This document shows positions 37,031-47,632 of a stretch of DNA of 64,000 bases, piece after piece. The stretch is taken from the NCBI RefSeq assembly GCF_000724085.1, contig NZ_CCDL010000002.1, positions 744,001-808,000 of the forward strand, written 5' to 3'. The position numbers and the translations under genes are program-made. The first letter of the stretch is position 1, and every line of letters begins with the position of its first letter. The stretch is from Oceanobacillus manasiensis (lineage in GTDB: Bacteria; Bacillota; Bacilli; Bacillales; Amphibacillaceae). The notes under the pieces were generated by a model. The model saw only the letters and a list, made by a program, of their open reading frames with translations. It made no database searches and was not told the DNA's origin.

Positions 37031-37097
37031 AGCCGAATGGTATCGAAACCTGTTGTATTATCCACAGCAGATTCGGATTGCCATTCGGCTTTTATTT
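37031..37097 (+). terminator. Long hairpin terminator after the BCCT gene
   Basis: AGCCGAATGG (37031-37040) pairs with CCATTCGGCT (37081-37090) around a 40-base loop, followed by TTTATTTT. Confidence 0.65.
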
Positions 37098-37330
37098 TGG
37101 CTTAGCAGCACAGAAGTGTACGCTAGAAATCTCATCGGTATTGTTCAAAACCTAAATGGTATTAAAACCCCCTCTTTTCTAGAAACTTTATCGTGAATTT
37201 ACAAAGTTAATTGTAGCTTGGAGTGTTTTTTTAACTTGTTTCTAACCAATTAGCTAACTCTATCAAATGCATATTATGATCAGCGAATTATCTCCTATAT
37301 TTCTACTGTAAGTATGTAAATTTTATAATA

Positions 37331-37375
37331 AAAAAGGCTGCCCCAAATGTCGATTATCGACTTTTGGGACAGCCT
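37331..37375 (-). terminator. Terminator of the pdhABCD operon
   Basis: An 18-bp stem with one mismatch (AGGCTG, CCCAAA and TCGA segments) is followed on the minus strand by a T-run. Confidence 0.88.
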
Positions 37376-37411
37376 CGTATTTAACCTACGTAACGTTTAC
37401 GTAAAAAGTTA

Positions 37412-38821
37412 TTATTTCATCATATGAATTGGTGTACCCATTGCAAGCTCTGCAGCTTCCATTGTGATTTCACCTAAGCTTGGATGCGCATGGATAGTTA
37501 GTGCAATATCTTCAGCAGTCATACCTGCTTCAATAGCTAGACCAACTTCAGCAATCATGTCACTTGCATTTGGACCAGCGATTTGTGCTCCAATAACAAG
37601 TCCATCCTCTTCTCTTGTAATAAGCTTCATGAAACCATCACTATCATTTAGAGAAAGAGCACGGCCATTTGCTGCAAATGGGAATTTAGCAGCTTTTACT
37701 TTGTAGCCTGCATCTTTTGCTTCTTGTTCAGATAAGCCTACTGTAGCCAATTCTGGATCAGAGAATACGACAGCTGGCATTCCGATATAATCAATTTCAG
37801 CCTTTTCTCCACTGATAGCTTCTGCAGCAATTTTACCTTCGTAAGACGCTTTATGTGCAAGTGGCATACCTGGAACAATATCACCAATTGCGTAGATATT
37901 GTCAACATTAGTGCGGCACTGCTTGTCAATTTGAACTAGTCCACGATCATCCATTTCGATACCCACTTGTTCAAGACCAAGTTCTTGCGTATTAGGACGA
38001 CGACCGACTGTTACAAGGACATAATCAGCATCGATTTTTTCTTCTTTACCATTAGCTTCATAAGAAACAGTTACGCCATCTTTTGTTTCTTCTACACCTT
38101 TAGCCATAGCTTCAGTGATGATAGAAACATTTTTCTTTTTCAAGCGTTTTTTAACTACTTGCGTCATTTGTTTTTCAAATCCACCAAGAATATCTTTTGT
38201 TCCTTCTAAGACTGTAACCTCGGTACCGAAGTTAGCATATGCAGTACCTAATTCTGTACCAATGTAACCTCCGCCAATTACAACCATCTTCTTAGGAATC
38301 TCTTTAAGATTTAGTGCACCAGTAGAATCCAATACACGATCAGAGAATTTGAAGCTAGGAATTTCAATTGGTGTTGAACCAGTTGCAATAATACAGTTGT
38401 TGAACGTATATGTTTGAGAGTTTTTCTCATCCATTACTTTAGCTGTATTTTTGTCAACGAAATACACTTCACCACTAAGAATGTCTACTTTGTTTCCTTT
38501 TAAAAGTCCTTCAACGCCAGAAGTCAGCTTGTTTACTACACTGCCCTTCCATTCTTGAACTTTTGAAAAATCAACTGTAACGTTCTCTGTTTTAATACCA
38601 AGTTCTTCATTACCATGAGCATGCTCTGTAAGATGTCCAGCTTGGATTAGAGCTTTTGAAGGAATACATCCAACATTTAAGCAAACTCCACCAAGAGCTC
38701 CTTTATCTACAATCGTAACTTTTTGGCCTAGCTGAGCAGCACGGATGGCAGCTACATAGCCACCAGGCCCTGCTCCAACTACTAGTGTGTCTAGTTCAAT
38801 CGGGAAATCTCCTACTACCAT
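37412..38821 (-). CDS. pdhD: Dihydrolipoyl dehydrogenase, E3 of pyruvate dehydrogenase
   Basis: A flavoprotein that reoxidises the E2 lipoamide and passes electrons to NAD. Features: FAD site [19 protein letters not shown], redox disulphide [14 protein letters not shown] site [13 protein letters not shown] and the C-terminal HAHPSLGE His-Glu pair. The length of 469 residues is standard. It is the last gene of pdhA-B-C-D, 3 bases after pdhC. Confidence 0.98.
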   Translation of the reverse strand: MVVGDFPIELDTLVVGAGPGGYVAAIRAAQLGQKVTIVDKGALGGVCLNVGCIPSKALIQAGHLTEHAHGNEELGIKTENVTVDFSKVQEWKGSVVNKLTSGVEGLLKGNKVDILSGEVYFVDKNTAKVMDEKNSQTYTFNNCIIATGSTPIEIPSFKFSDRVLDSTGALNLKEIPKKMVVIGGGYIGTELGTAYANFGTEVTVLEGTKDILGGFEKQMTQVVKKRLKKKNVSIITEAMAKGVEETKDGVTVSYEANGKEEKIDADYVLVTVGRRPNTQELGLEQVGIEMDDRGLVQIDKQCRTNVDNIYAIGDIVPGMPLAHKASYEGKIAAEAISGEKAEIDYIGMPAVVFSDPELATVGLSEQEAKDAGYKVKAAKFPFAANGRALSLNDSDGFMKLITREEDGLVIGAQIAGPNASDMIAEVGLAIEAGMTAEDIALTIHAHPSLGEITMEAAELAMGTPIHMMK

Positions 38822-38824
38822 AAT

Positions 38825-40096
38825 TTACGCCTCCATCATAATTAATTGTGGATCGCTTAACAATCGTTTGATTTGATTTAGAGCCAACTGTGCTGTTGCT
38901 CCATCAACAATACGATGATCAAAGCTTAATGACAATGCAAGAACAGGTGCAACGACAATTTCACCATCTTTTACTACCGGTTTTTCAGCAATACGACCAA
39001 TTCCAAGAATAATCGCTTCAGGATAGTTTAGAACTGGTGTGAACCATTGTCCACCAGCTGAACCAATATTAGAAATTGTGTTAGAAGCACCTTTCATTTC
39101 ATCTGGAGCAAGTTTACCATTACGTGCTTTTGCACCTAGTTCATTAATTTCTTGTGAAATGGTGAAGATTGACTTACGATCTGCGTTTTTCACAACTGGT
39201 ACTAATAAACCTTTTTCAGTGTCCGCAGCAATACCGATATTGTAATAATGTTTCTCTACAATCTCGTTTGTGTTCTCATCAATATAAGAATTCAAGATAG
39301 GGAACTTCTTAGATGCTGAAACGAGTGCTTTGGCAACATATGGTAAATAAGTTAATTTAATTTCTTGCTCTGCTGCAACAGCTTTGAATTTCTTACGATG
39401 TGCAACAAGTTCTGTAACGTCAACCTCATCCATTAGTGTAACATGAGGTGCTTTTGTTTTGGAATTAACCATCGCTTTAGCGATTGACTTACGAATACCG
39501 CTCATCGCTTCACGAGTTTCTGGGTATTCACCCTCTGGTGCTGCCTGTGGTGCAGGTTTTTCTGCTTTTTCAGAAGCAGCCGGAGCTGGAGTATCAGCTT
39601 GAGTAGATGGCTGATCACCATTTAGGTAATTATCAATATCTTCTTTTAGAATACGACCATTTTTCCCAGATCCCGTAACAGAAGTAATGTTAACGTCATT
39701 ATCACGTGCATGCTTTCTTACTGAAGGCATGGCAATGACACGTTTGTCACTACTTTCTTCTTTATCATCAGATTTAGCAGCTTCTTTTTGCTCTTCTTTT
39801 GGTGCTTCTTCTGCTGCTTCTTCTTCAGCTGAATCATCCTCATCAGAAGATTCATAGCCTTCTGCATCAAAAGTAATTAGTTTATCTCCAACTACTGCTA
39901 CAGTTCCTTCTTCAACGTGAAGCTTTGTTACTTTACCTTCTACTGGAGAAGGAATTTCAACAACTGCTTTATCGTTCTGTACTTCACAAAGCACATCATC
40001 TTCTTTTACTTCATCGTCTACACTTACAAACCATTTAACTATTTCACCTTCGTGAATACCTTCACCGATATCCGGCAATTTGAAATCATATGCCAT
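38825..40096 (-). CDS. pdhC: Dihydrolipoamide acetyltransferase, E2 of pyruvate dehydrogenase
   Basis: The E2 core. One lipoyl domain (about 1-78; Lys43 in [11 protein letters not shown] is the lipoyl site), an acidic and Ala/Pro-rich linker, a peripheral subunit-binding domain (about 120-158, [15 protein letters not shown]), a second linker and the catalytic domain with SFDHRIVDG near the end. The first linker is unusually Glu/Asp-rich, in line with a halotolerant proteome. Length is 423 residues. Confidence 0.97.
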   Translation of the reverse strand: MAYDFKLPDIGEGIHEGEIVKWFVSVDDEVKEDDVLCEVQNDKAVVEIPSPVEGKVTKLHVEEGTVAVVGDKLITFDAEGYESSDEDDSAEEEAAEEAPKEEQKEAAKSDDKEESSDKRVIAMPSVRKHARDNDVNITSVTGSGKNGRILKEDIDNYLNGDQPSTQADTPAPAASEKAEKPAPQAAPEGEYPETREAMSGIRKSIAKAMVNSKTKAPHVTLMDEVDVTELVAHRKKFKAVAAEQEIKLTYLPYVAKALVSASKKFPILNSYIDENTNEIVEKHYYNIGIAADTEKGLLVPVVKNADRKSIFTISQEINELGAKARNGKLAPDEMKGASNTISNIGSAGGQWFTPVLNYPEAIILGIGRIAEKPVVKDGEIVVAPVLALSLSFDHRIVDGATAQLALNQIKRLLSDPQLIMMEA

Positions 40097-40120
40097 TATA
40101 ACTACCTCCTGTTCACTTAT

Positions 40121-41098
40121 TTAGAAATTCAATACAGTGTTTACTTTTTCTACGATGTCATTATGGTTAGGTAACCAAACTTCTTCAGCTGCTGAGAAGG
40201 AGTAGACTGTATCTGGTGCTGTTACACGTAATACAGGTGCTTCAAGATGTAGAATGGCTCTTTCTTGAATTTCAGCTACTACATTAGCACTTACACCAGC
40301 TTGACGTTGTGCTTCTTGAACCACTACAACACGATTAGTTTTCTTAACGGATTCGATAATAGTATCAATATCAATTGGAGAAACAGTTCTCAAATCAATT
40401 ACTTCTGCAGATACGCCGTCTTTTTCAAGTTCTTCAGCCGCTTTTAGTGAAGCGTGTACCATTGCGCCGTAAGAAATTAAAGTAACATCTGTACCTTCGC
40501 GCTTTACTTCTGCTTTACCGATTTCCACTGTATATTCCTCTTCAGGAACTTCTTCACGGAAAGAACGATATAGTTTCATATGCTCTAAGAATAGTACAGG
40601 GTCATTATCGCGAATTGCAGCAATTAATAGACCTTTTGCATCGTATGGATTAGATGGAATAACCACTTTAATTCCTGGTTGTTGAGCAATTAAACCCTCT
40701 AAAGAATCAGCATGCAATTCTGGTGTGTGTACACCTCCACCGAATGGTGAACGAATTGTTACAGGTGCAGTATGATGTCCACCTGAACGGTATCTCATAC
40801 GGGCAAGTTGTCCGCTAATTGAATCCATTACTTCGTAAACGAAGCCGAAGAACTGGATTTCTGGTACTGGACGGTAGCCTTCAAGAGCAAGTCCTACAGC
40901 TAATCCACCAATACCTGACTCAGCGAGTGGTGTGTCAAATACACGTTCTTCGCCGAACTCATCCTGCAACCCTTCAGTAGCACGGAATACACCACCGTTT
41001 TGACCAACATCTTCACCAAATACAAGCACATTCTCGTCGTTTTTAAGTTCTGTACGCATTGCATCAGTGATTGCTTGAATCATTGTCATTTGTGCCAT
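40121..41098 (-). CDS. pdhB: Pyruvate dehydrogenase E1 beta subunit
   Basis: The beta chain of the thiamine-diphosphate-dependent E1. [19 protein letters not shown], the [16 protein letters not shown] segment and [11 protein letters not shown] are classical. The length of 325 residues is standard. It starts 3 bases after pdhA. Confidence 0.98.
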   Translation of the reverse strand: MAQMTMIQAITDAMRTELKNDENVLVFGEDVGQNGGVFRATEGLQDEFGEERVFDTPLAESGIGGLAVGLALEGYRPVPEIQFFGFVYEVMDSISGQLARMRYRSGGHHTAPVTIRSPFGGGVHTPELHADSLEGLIAQQPGIKVVIPSNPYDAKGLLIAAIRDNDPVLFLEHMKLYRSFREEVPEEEYTVEIGKAEVKREGTDVTLISYGAMVHASLKAAEELEKDGVSAEVIDLRTVSPIDIDTIIESVKKTNRVVVVQEAQRQAGVSANVVAEIQERAILHLEAPVLRVTAPDTVYSFSAAEEVWLPNHNDIVEKVNTVLNF

Positions 41099-41101
41099 GA
41101 T

Positions 41102-42190
<1,089 letters not shown>

Positions 42191-42253
42191 TCACCTCTTC
42201 CTTTCTTATATCCTTTTTAAATAATATTGTCCTTACTAGCCTACCCAAAACAT

Positions 42254-42288
42254 AAAAAAACTGTACAAATTACCTAATAATCTTGTAC
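42254..42288 (-). terminator. Terminator-like hairpin in the pdhA leader
   Basis: On the minus strand GTACAAGATTA (42288-42278) pairs with TAATTTGTAC (42272-42263), one bulged G, followed by seven T (42260-42254). It lies between the pdhA promoter and the start codon, so it could act as an attenuator. A 20-codon frame (42298-42236) overlaps it. Confidence 0.55.
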
Positions 42289-42384
42289 CCTTTTTCATTT
42301 TCTTATAATCTTAAGTTTAATTTATCTTTCAAACTGTTACAGTTGGGCCATGACATTTATTAGTACAATAATTATTATACTTAA

Positions 42385-42417
42385 ATACTAGCCTAAAATG
42401 TCTGTTTGGTCAAACAG
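42385..42417 (-). promoter_or_regulatory. pdhA SigA promoter with overlapping palindrome
   Basis: TTGACC (42413-42408) and TAGTAT (42390-42385) are 17 bases apart on the minus strand. The -35 lies within a palindrome, CTGTTTGGTCAAACAG (42402-42417), a possible operator. The leader would be about 190 bases. Confidence 0.65.
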
Positions 42418-42702
42418 TTTGTTTTTCTTATTTAAGCTACGTATTCTCCAAGTTATTCACTGAAAAAATAGTAGCTTATTATGGTATCTTTTAATCCTTG
42501 AATGCCTATAAAAAATTTCTTTCAGACCCCTAATCCGAATAAATTAAGAACTGTTATATTTGATAAGAAAATCTGTATTAATTTTTATTATACAGTTTTA
42601 GTTAGTAAACAAAAAACATCCTCATAAAAATGAAGCCGTGAAAAAAGCGTTAGATATATAAGAAACAGGACAGTTTTACAATTTGTTGATGGTTTATTAA
42701 CA
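42418..42702. other. A+T-rich intergenic region without a gene
   Basis: Between the pdhA promoter and the terminator of the ykyA-like gene. I see only an AAGCTAC/GTAGCTT inverted repeat (about 42435-42475) and no coding frame. Confidence 0.4.
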
Positions 42703-42730
42703 ATAAAAAAAGAACTGATAAAATCAGTCC
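42703..42730 (-). terminator. Terminator after the ykyA-like gene
   Basis: An eight-base stem with one mismatch (GGACTGAT/ATCAGTTC on the minus strand) is followed by seven T. Confidence 0.7.
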
Positions 42731-42749
42731 TTCGCATTGAAATTATTTA

Positions 42750-43472
42750 TTACTCCGTTTCAGATTCACTTTCACCTGACTCTTCTTCACTTTGACCTTC
42801 ATCTTTCTGCTCTGCGTTTTCATACTCTACTTCAATTTCAGCCTGAGAATAAAACTCTTTCTTTAAATCATTATAAGCAGTCGTACTTTGGTTAAATGAT
42901 TCGTTTGCATCCAACACTTGTTGATAGCTATCATTAATAGTATTGATATGATTCGTTAGTTCTTCTTGTTCCGTCTCTTCCTCTTGCAACATTGCATATA
43001 GGTCTTTTTCTTGTTGAATGGCAGTTGAATATGCTTGGTAGAGCTCGTCATATGCTGAAAAGCGATCCATCATGGTAGAATACATATTATCTGCTGTTTC
43101 CGATAACTGCTCGTCCTCAATCTCTGCAATTAGGTCTTCTGTTTTCTCAAACTCTTCTCTGGCAGCATCAATGCTTTCTTTCTCAGCTTTTAGACTTTCT
43201 TCTCTTTCGGTCACAACATCTGTTGCCTCTTGAGAAAGCTTCTTAATTTGATCCATTTCATCTGTACCAAGTTCAATGATTTGGCTGTATAAGTCTTGTT
43301 CTTGAAGTTCGAGTTCTGTTATATTGCTCTGTTGCTCTTCAAATTCTTGCTCTTGAGCTACAGCCTCTTCCAAATGTCCATGAATTTGTTCTTCAGTTGA
43401 CTCACTGCTACATGCAGATATGATGGCAAGCAAGCCAAATAATAATATGATTGATGTTTTCTTTAGCTGCAT
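42750..43472 (-). CDS. ykyA: YkyA-like cell-wall-binding lipoprotein
   Basis: A 240-residue lipoprotein (LLAIISACSS lipobox, Cys about residue 21) that is almost entirely coiled coil, rich in Glu, Gln and Ser, ending in a Glu/Ser tail. It fits the YkyA family placed next to pdhA and def in B. subtilis. Function is unknown; the build suggests a spacer or envelope-stress protein. Confidence 0.82.
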   Translation of the reverse strand: MQLKKTSIILLFGLLAIISACSSESTEEQIHGHLEEAVAQEQEFEEQQSNITELELQEQDLYSQIIELGTDEMDQIKKLSQEATDVVTEREESLKAEKESIDAAREEFEKTEDLIAEIEDEQLSETADNMYSTMMDRFSAYDELYQAYSTAIQQEKDLYAMLQEEETEQEELTNHINTINDSYQQVLDANESFNQSTTAYNDLKKEFYSQAEIEVEYENAEQKDEGQSEEESGESESETE

Positions 43473-43772
43473 TCCTATATTCCCCTTTCATTCTCGATGT
43501 GTGCCAACAATTATAACATAAAACATTTGAAATCTCTGGTAAAAACATTACAATTAAGTAACCCAATCAAACATTATCGTTAGTCATACATATTATGATA
43601 GAATAAAACATTGAAATATATTCTATATACTAAATTTGCATGTAATCCAGCATTTTCATGACTCATACTAAACGGTAATTACAGTTCCATTAATTCAATT
43701 TTATTAGGCATGTAGGTAAAAGATACTAAAAACTTACCTTTAACACCAATTAAGCAGGCAGGAGTGACAAGT

Positions 43773-44324
43773 ATGATTACAATGAAAGATATTGTGCGTG
43801 AGGGCCATCCTTCACTAAAAACAAAAGCTGAAGAAGTTAATATCCCCCTCCAACAAGGAGATCAGGATTTGCTTGAAGAGATGATGACATTTTTAAAAAA
43901 TAGTCAGGATGAGGAAATTTCAAAGGAATATGACCTTCGTGCTGGCGTCGGGCTAGCTGCACCTCAGCTAGGCATTAATAAGCGTCTTGTTGCAATTCAT
44001 TTCGAAGACTTTAATGGAAAGCTATATAGCTACGGGCTTGTAAACCCAAAGATTGTCAGCCATTCCGTTGAGGAAGCTTACCTTTCTTCTGGAGAAGGTT
44101 GCCTTTCCGTTGATAGAGCGGTTGAAGGATATGTAATACGTCATGCAAGAATAACTGTCAAGGCAACAGATATGAACAACAATCCACTAAAGCTAAGACT
44201 TAAAGGATATCCAGCAATTGTTTTTCAACACGAAATCGATCACCTCAATGGTATAATGTTCTATGATCGAATAAATAGTAAAAACCCATTTTTGGCACCT
44301 GAAAACGCAAATGCAATTGACTAG
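43773..44324 (+). CDS. def: Peptide deformylase
   Basis: Removes the N-formyl group from nascent proteins, as a metalloenzyme. The three motifs are intact: [14 protein letters not shown] and HEIDHLNG (two His and the catalytic Glu). The long type-2 form with inserts is like B. subtilis DefB (YkrB). The ATG at 43773 was chosen because AGGAG lies 9 bases upstream; a GTG at 43764 overlaps that site. Length is 183 residues. Confidence 0.97.
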   Translation: MITMKDIVREGHPSLKTKAEEVNIPLQQGDQDLLEEMMTFLKNSQDEEISKEYDLRAGVGLAAPQLGINKRLVAIHFEDFNGKLYSYGLVNPKIVSHSVEEAYLSSGEGCLSVDRAVEGYVIRHARITVKATDMNNNPLKLRLKGYPAIVFQHEIDHLNGIMFYDRINSKNPFLAPENANAID

Positions 44325-44657
44325 TGTCACACCTAAAATGCGAATACTACATTATAAGCTGCACGTATCGAAACCACTCTTTTGATGCGTGCGGTTTTCT
44401 TATTGCGCCACTATAATTGTCTACATGACCTATCTGGGTTGAATTATAGTAGCTAATGTATAAGAAAATAGGTTATGTGAAAAATAGAATATATCATGCT
44501 AACAAGCATTTCCATGTGAAATAATAAATATTTTTCCAACAAATAGCGTATTTTTATTTCAATATTCCTCAACTCGTACTATACTATAGCTAAGAGGGAT
44601 TGGATCGGTAGGACGTTTTTGTTGCTTTTCTTAATATTCGAAAGGAGTTGCATTCGT
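44325..44657 (+). other. Intergenic region: def terminator and leader of a small gene
   Basis: The def terminator (44359-44402) is followed by A+T-rich sequence with no gene. A TATACT -10-like box near 44580 could start the transcript carrying the 31-codon frame at 44658. Confidence 0.4.
44359..44402 (+). terminator. Terminator after def
   Basis: GCACGTATC (44361-44369) pairs with GATGCGTGC (44384-44392), one G-U, followed by a T-rich run. Confidence 0.7.
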
Positions 44658-44753
44658 ATGTTAAAACGCCTAAAGGAAAAGCTCAAGAAACGCTGGAAAG
44701 ACTTTTTAGGCCAAGGACGTGTACCTTCAACTTATAAAAAAGACTACCATTAA
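44658..44753 (+). CDS. Small basic amphipathic peptide (31 residues)
   Basis: ATG at 44658 with AAAGGAG 10 bases upstream. The peptide MLKRLKEKLKKRWKDFLG plus a 13-residue tail is strongly cationic and would form an amphipathic helix. I do not recognise it. Its codon use is normal and it precedes rpoY-rnjA on the same strand. A real small protein is likely but unproven. Confidence 0.5.
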   Translation: MLKRLKEKLKKRWKDFLGQGRVPSTYKKDYH

Positions 44754-44824
44754 GGTTTCCCAATTACAGTGTGAAAAGGTACAATATCTAATATGAATGT
44801 TACGGAAAAATTACAGGTGCTCTT

Positions 44825-44872
44825 GTATTGCCCTATTTACGGATTGTTGACTCCTATGAGTCAACAGGCAAT
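44825..44872 (+). promoter_or_regulatory. Stem-loop in the rpoY-rnjA leader
   Basis: A perfect 9-bp stem TGTTGACTC/GAGTCAACA (44845-44866, loop CTAT) sits inside an outer ATTGCC/GGCAAT pairing. There is no T-run, so it is not a terminator. It could be a regulatory or processing element of the RNase J1 mRNA. Confidence 0.4.
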
Positions 44873-44929
44873 CAGGAATACAAATTGAATAAATAAAATG
44901 TAGATAGATTTACGTAAGGAGAGATGAGA

Positions 44930-45139
44930 GTGATTTATAAAGTTTTATATCAAGAATTAAAAGATGAGATTCCGGTTCGAGAACGTACGAAAAGTGCGTA
45001 TGTAGAAGCGGATTCCATTCGTGAAGTTCGTTCCAGTTTAAATGAGAAACAATATAACATTGAATATATCCATGTTCTAGACGAGGCACATTTAGAATAT
45101 GAAAAACAATCTGAAACCTTTAAAGTGGAGAATGCTTAG
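44930..45139 (+). CDS. rpoY: RNA polymerase epsilon subunit (RpoY/YkzG)
   Basis: A small RNA polymerase-associated subunit found in Firmicutes. [22 protein letters not shown] and [11 protein letters not shown] match the family. The start is GTG at 44930, with AAGGAG 8 bases upstream, which aligns with the B. subtilis N-terminus; an ATG at 44924 is too close to the ribosome site. Length is 69 residues. It is followed by rnjA after 3 bases, the usual rpoY-rnjA operon. Confidence 0.95.
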   Translation: MIYKVLYQELKDEIPVRERTKSAYVEADSIREVRSSLNEKQYNIEYIHVLDEAHLEYEKQSETFKVENA

Positions 45140-45142
45140 GAT

Positions 45143-46810
45143 ATGAAGTTTGTTAAAAATGACCAAGCAGCAGTTTTTGCACTTGGCGGTTTAGGTGAAA
45201 TCGGAAAGAATACCTATGGTGTTCAATTTCAAGATGAAATTATCTTAATTGATGCTGGAATTAAATTCCCAGAAGACGAGCTTCTAGGTATTGATTATGT
45301 TATTCCCGATTACACTTACCTTGTGCAAAACCAAGATAAAATCAAAGGTTTAATCATTACCCACGGTCATGAGGACCATATTGGTGGAATACCATACCTT
45401 CTCCGTGAAATAAACGTGCCGATCTATGCAGGGAAACTTGCAATTGGATTAATTAGAAATAAACTGGATGAACATGGTTTACTAAGAAACGCAAAGTTAA
45501 ACACAATTCAAGAAGACGATATCATCAAATTCCGTAAAACATCTGTAAGCTTTTTCCGTACAACACACAGTATTCCTGATTCTTACGGAGTAGTCGTTAA
45601 GACACCACCAGGAAACATTGTACACACTGGTGACTTCAAATTTGATTTCACACCTGTAGGGGAACCAGCAAACCTTTCCAGAATGGCAGAAATAGGCAAA
45701 GAAGGCGTACTTTGCTTACTTTCAGATAGTACTAATAGTGAAGTACCTGGTTTTACAATGTCTGAAAAGGTTGTCGGTGAAAATATCCATGATATTTTCG
45801 GTAGAGTAGATGGCAGATTAATATTTGCTACTTTCGCTTCCAACATCTATCGCCTCCAACAAGTTGTAGAAGCAGCAGTTAAACACAATCGTAAAGTGGC
45901 TGTTTTTGGACGAAGCATGGAAAATGCAATTAACCTTGGACAGGAATTGGGTTACATTCAAGCCCCTAAAGATACGTTTATTGAAGCAAATCAAATAAAC
46001 CGTCTTCCTGCAAATGAAGTTACGATTCTTTGTACCGGTTCTCAAGGTGAGACTATGGCTGCCCTTTCTCGTATTGCAAACGGTACACACAGACAAATTC
46101 AGATCATACCTGGCGACACTGTTGTATTCTCTTCCTCACCAATCCCTGGAAATACAGTTAGTGTCGGTAGAACGATCAATAAGCTCTATCGCGCAGGAGC
46201 AGATGTGATTCATGGAAAATTAAGCAACATTCATACATCTGGTCATGGAAGCCAAGAGGAACAAAAGCTGATGCTACGCTTAATCAAACCGAAATACTTC
46301 ATGCCAATCCATGGTGAGTATCGTATGTTAAAAGAGCATGTTAAGCTTGGTAAGCAATGTGATGTTGATCCAGCTAACTCCTTTGTAATGGATAATGGTG
46401 ATGTGCTTGCATTAGGTAAGGATAATGCCATCATCGCAGGAAAAATACCATCAGGCTCTATTTATGTAGATGGTAGTGGTATTGGAGATATTGGTAATAT
46501 TGTACTTCGAGACCGACGTATCCTCTCTGAGGAAGGTTTAGTCATTGTGGTAGTAAGCATCAATATGAAAGAATTCAAAATCTCAGCAGGTCCAGATATT
46601 ATCTCACGTGGATTTGTTTATATGAGAGAGTCCGAAGACTTGATTAACGAAGCTCAAAAACTTGTCTCAAACCATTTAAATAAAGTGATGGAACGTAGAA
46701 CAACACAATGGTCAGAAATCAAAAACGAAATTACTGATACCATTGCACCTTTCTTATATGAGAAAACAAAACGCAGACCTATGGTTCTACCGATCATAAT
46801 GGAAGTGTGA
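45143..46810 (+). CDS. rnjA: Ribonuclease J1
   Basis: A 5'-3' exoribonuclease and endonuclease of the metallo-beta-lactamase/beta-CASP family, central to mRNA decay. Metal ligands are in [10 protein letters not shown] (residues about 74-79), the beta-CASP motif is [15 protein letters not shown], and [14 protein letters not shown] and PIHGEYRML follow. The length of 555 residues is standard. Confidence 0.97.
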   Translation: MKFVKNDQAAVFALGGLGEIGKNTYGVQFQDEIILIDAGIKFPEDELLGIDYVIPDYTYLVQNQDKIKGLIITHGHEDHIGGIPYLLREINVPIYAGKLAIGLIRNKLDEHGLLRNAKLNTIQEDDIIKFRKTSVSFFRTTHSIPDSYGVVVKTPPGNIVHTGDFKFDFTPVGEPANLSRMAEIGKEGVLCLLSDSTNSEVPGFTMSEKVVGENIHDIFGRVDGRLIFATFASNIYRLQQVVEAAVKHNRKVAVFGRSMENAINLGQELGYIQAPKDTFIEANQINRLPANEVTILCTGSQGETMAALSRIANGTHRQIQIIPGDTVVFSSSPIPGNTVSVGRTINKLYRAGADVIHGKLSNIHTSGHGSQEEQKLMLRLIKPKYFMPIHGEYRMLKEHVKLGKQCDVDPANSFVMDNGDVLALGKDNAIIAGKIPSGSIYVDGSGIGDIGNIVLRDRRILSEEGLVIVVVSINMKEFKISAGPDIISRGFVYMRESEDLINEAQKLVSNHLNKVMERRTTQWSEIKNEITDTIAPFLYEKTKRRPMVLPIIMEV

Positions 46811-46815
46811 CATAC

Positions 46816-46847
46816 AAAAAGCCCGGAATAGCATTTCCGGGCTTTTT
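46816..46847. terminator. Bidirectional terminator, rnjA and ktrC
   Basis: AAAAAGCCCGGAA pairs with TTCCGGGCTTTTT, a 13-bp perfect stem with T-runs. Confidence 0.92.
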
Positions 46848-46872
46848 TATATCTAAGTTTCTCTGTATAGAT

Positions 46873-47538
46873 TCAATCTTCTATTACAAGGTTCTTTTCA
46901 AAGCGTGATATATCTTTATCCGCACCTATAACGATAAGAACATCCTCTTCTACTAATACATCTTCAGCTGCAGGGGAAACATTAATGTCCTTGCCTTGTT
47001 TAATTGCCACAACGTTACACCCATAGTTTGCACGAATATCAAGATCAATTAAGGTCTTTCCTACCATTTTGTTCCCTGCTTTTACCTCCACAATACTATG
47101 ATCATCTGAAAGCTCCAAATAATCGAGTATATTATTGGAAATAATATTATGGGCAATTCTTTTCCCCATATCTCTTTCTGGATGTACTACATTATCTGCA
47201 CCGATTTTGTTAAGAATCTTCTCGTGATAATCATTTTGAGCTTTTACTGTAATCTTCTTGATTCCAAGATCAGTCAGGATTACTGTAGTTAGAATACTGG
47301 CCTGAATATTATCACCTATTGCTACAATGACATGGTCAATATTTTTAATCCCCAACTCTTTTAAGGAAGCTTCATCTGTTGCATCTGCTATCACTGCATG
47401 GGAAGCAATATTCTTATATTCATTAATTTTATCCTCGTCGTTATCAATTACAAGCACTTCCATCCCTTCCATGCTTAACTCACGACATATACTTCCCCCA
47501 AACCGTCCTAGTCCAATTACTGCATAATCTCGTTTCAT
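46873..47538 (-). CDS. ktrC: Ktr potassium uptake regulator KtrC (TrkA family)
   Basis: The cytoplasmic RCK ring subunit that gates a KtrB/KtrD-type potassium channel. RCK_N with VIGLGRFGGSICREL and an Asp at the end of the second strand (VIDNDEDK), then RCK_C, the cyclic-di-AMP-binding domain in KtrC homologues. The ATG at 47538 has GGAGG 7 bases upstream; the frame extends 36 codons further without conservation. The length of 221 residues equals B. subtilis KtrC. The membrane partner is not in the window. Confidence 0.93.
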   Translation of the reverse strand: MKRDYAVIGLGRFGGSICRELSMEGMEVLVIDNDEDKINEYKNIASHAVIADATDEASLKELGIKNIDHVIVAIGDNIQASILTTVILTDLGIKKITVKAQNDYHEKILNKIGADNVVHPERDMGKRIAHNIISNNILDYLELSDDHSIVEVKAGNKMVGKTLIDLDIRANYGCNVVAIKQGKDINVSPAAEDVLVEEDVLIVIGADKDISRFEKNLVIED

Positions 47539-47593
47539 TGTTTTTCCTCCATCACTCATCATTGTCAATATAGCTATCATACATGATGAATTG

Positions 47594-47632
47594 AAAAAGG
47601 AGCAACCTCTTTTCAAGTTGCTCCTTTTTTTA
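47594..47632. terminator. Terminator downstream of the ABC exporter genes
   Basis: AAAAAGGAGCAAC (47594-47606) pairs with GTTGCTCCTTTTT (47617-47629). Confidence 0.85.

Larger units (their letters stand above)
36957..37411. other. Intergenic region, two terminators only
   Basis: This 455-base gap holds the transporter terminator (37031-37097) and the pdh terminator (37331-37375). In the A+T-rich stretch between them I see no reading frame, promoter or conserved structure. Confidence 0.5.

Noticed and set aside
42236-42298. Leader peptide of 20 codons before pdhA as a firm gene
   Set aside because: The ribosome site is weak and the frame lies over the hairpin, so it is noted only within the attenuator finding.
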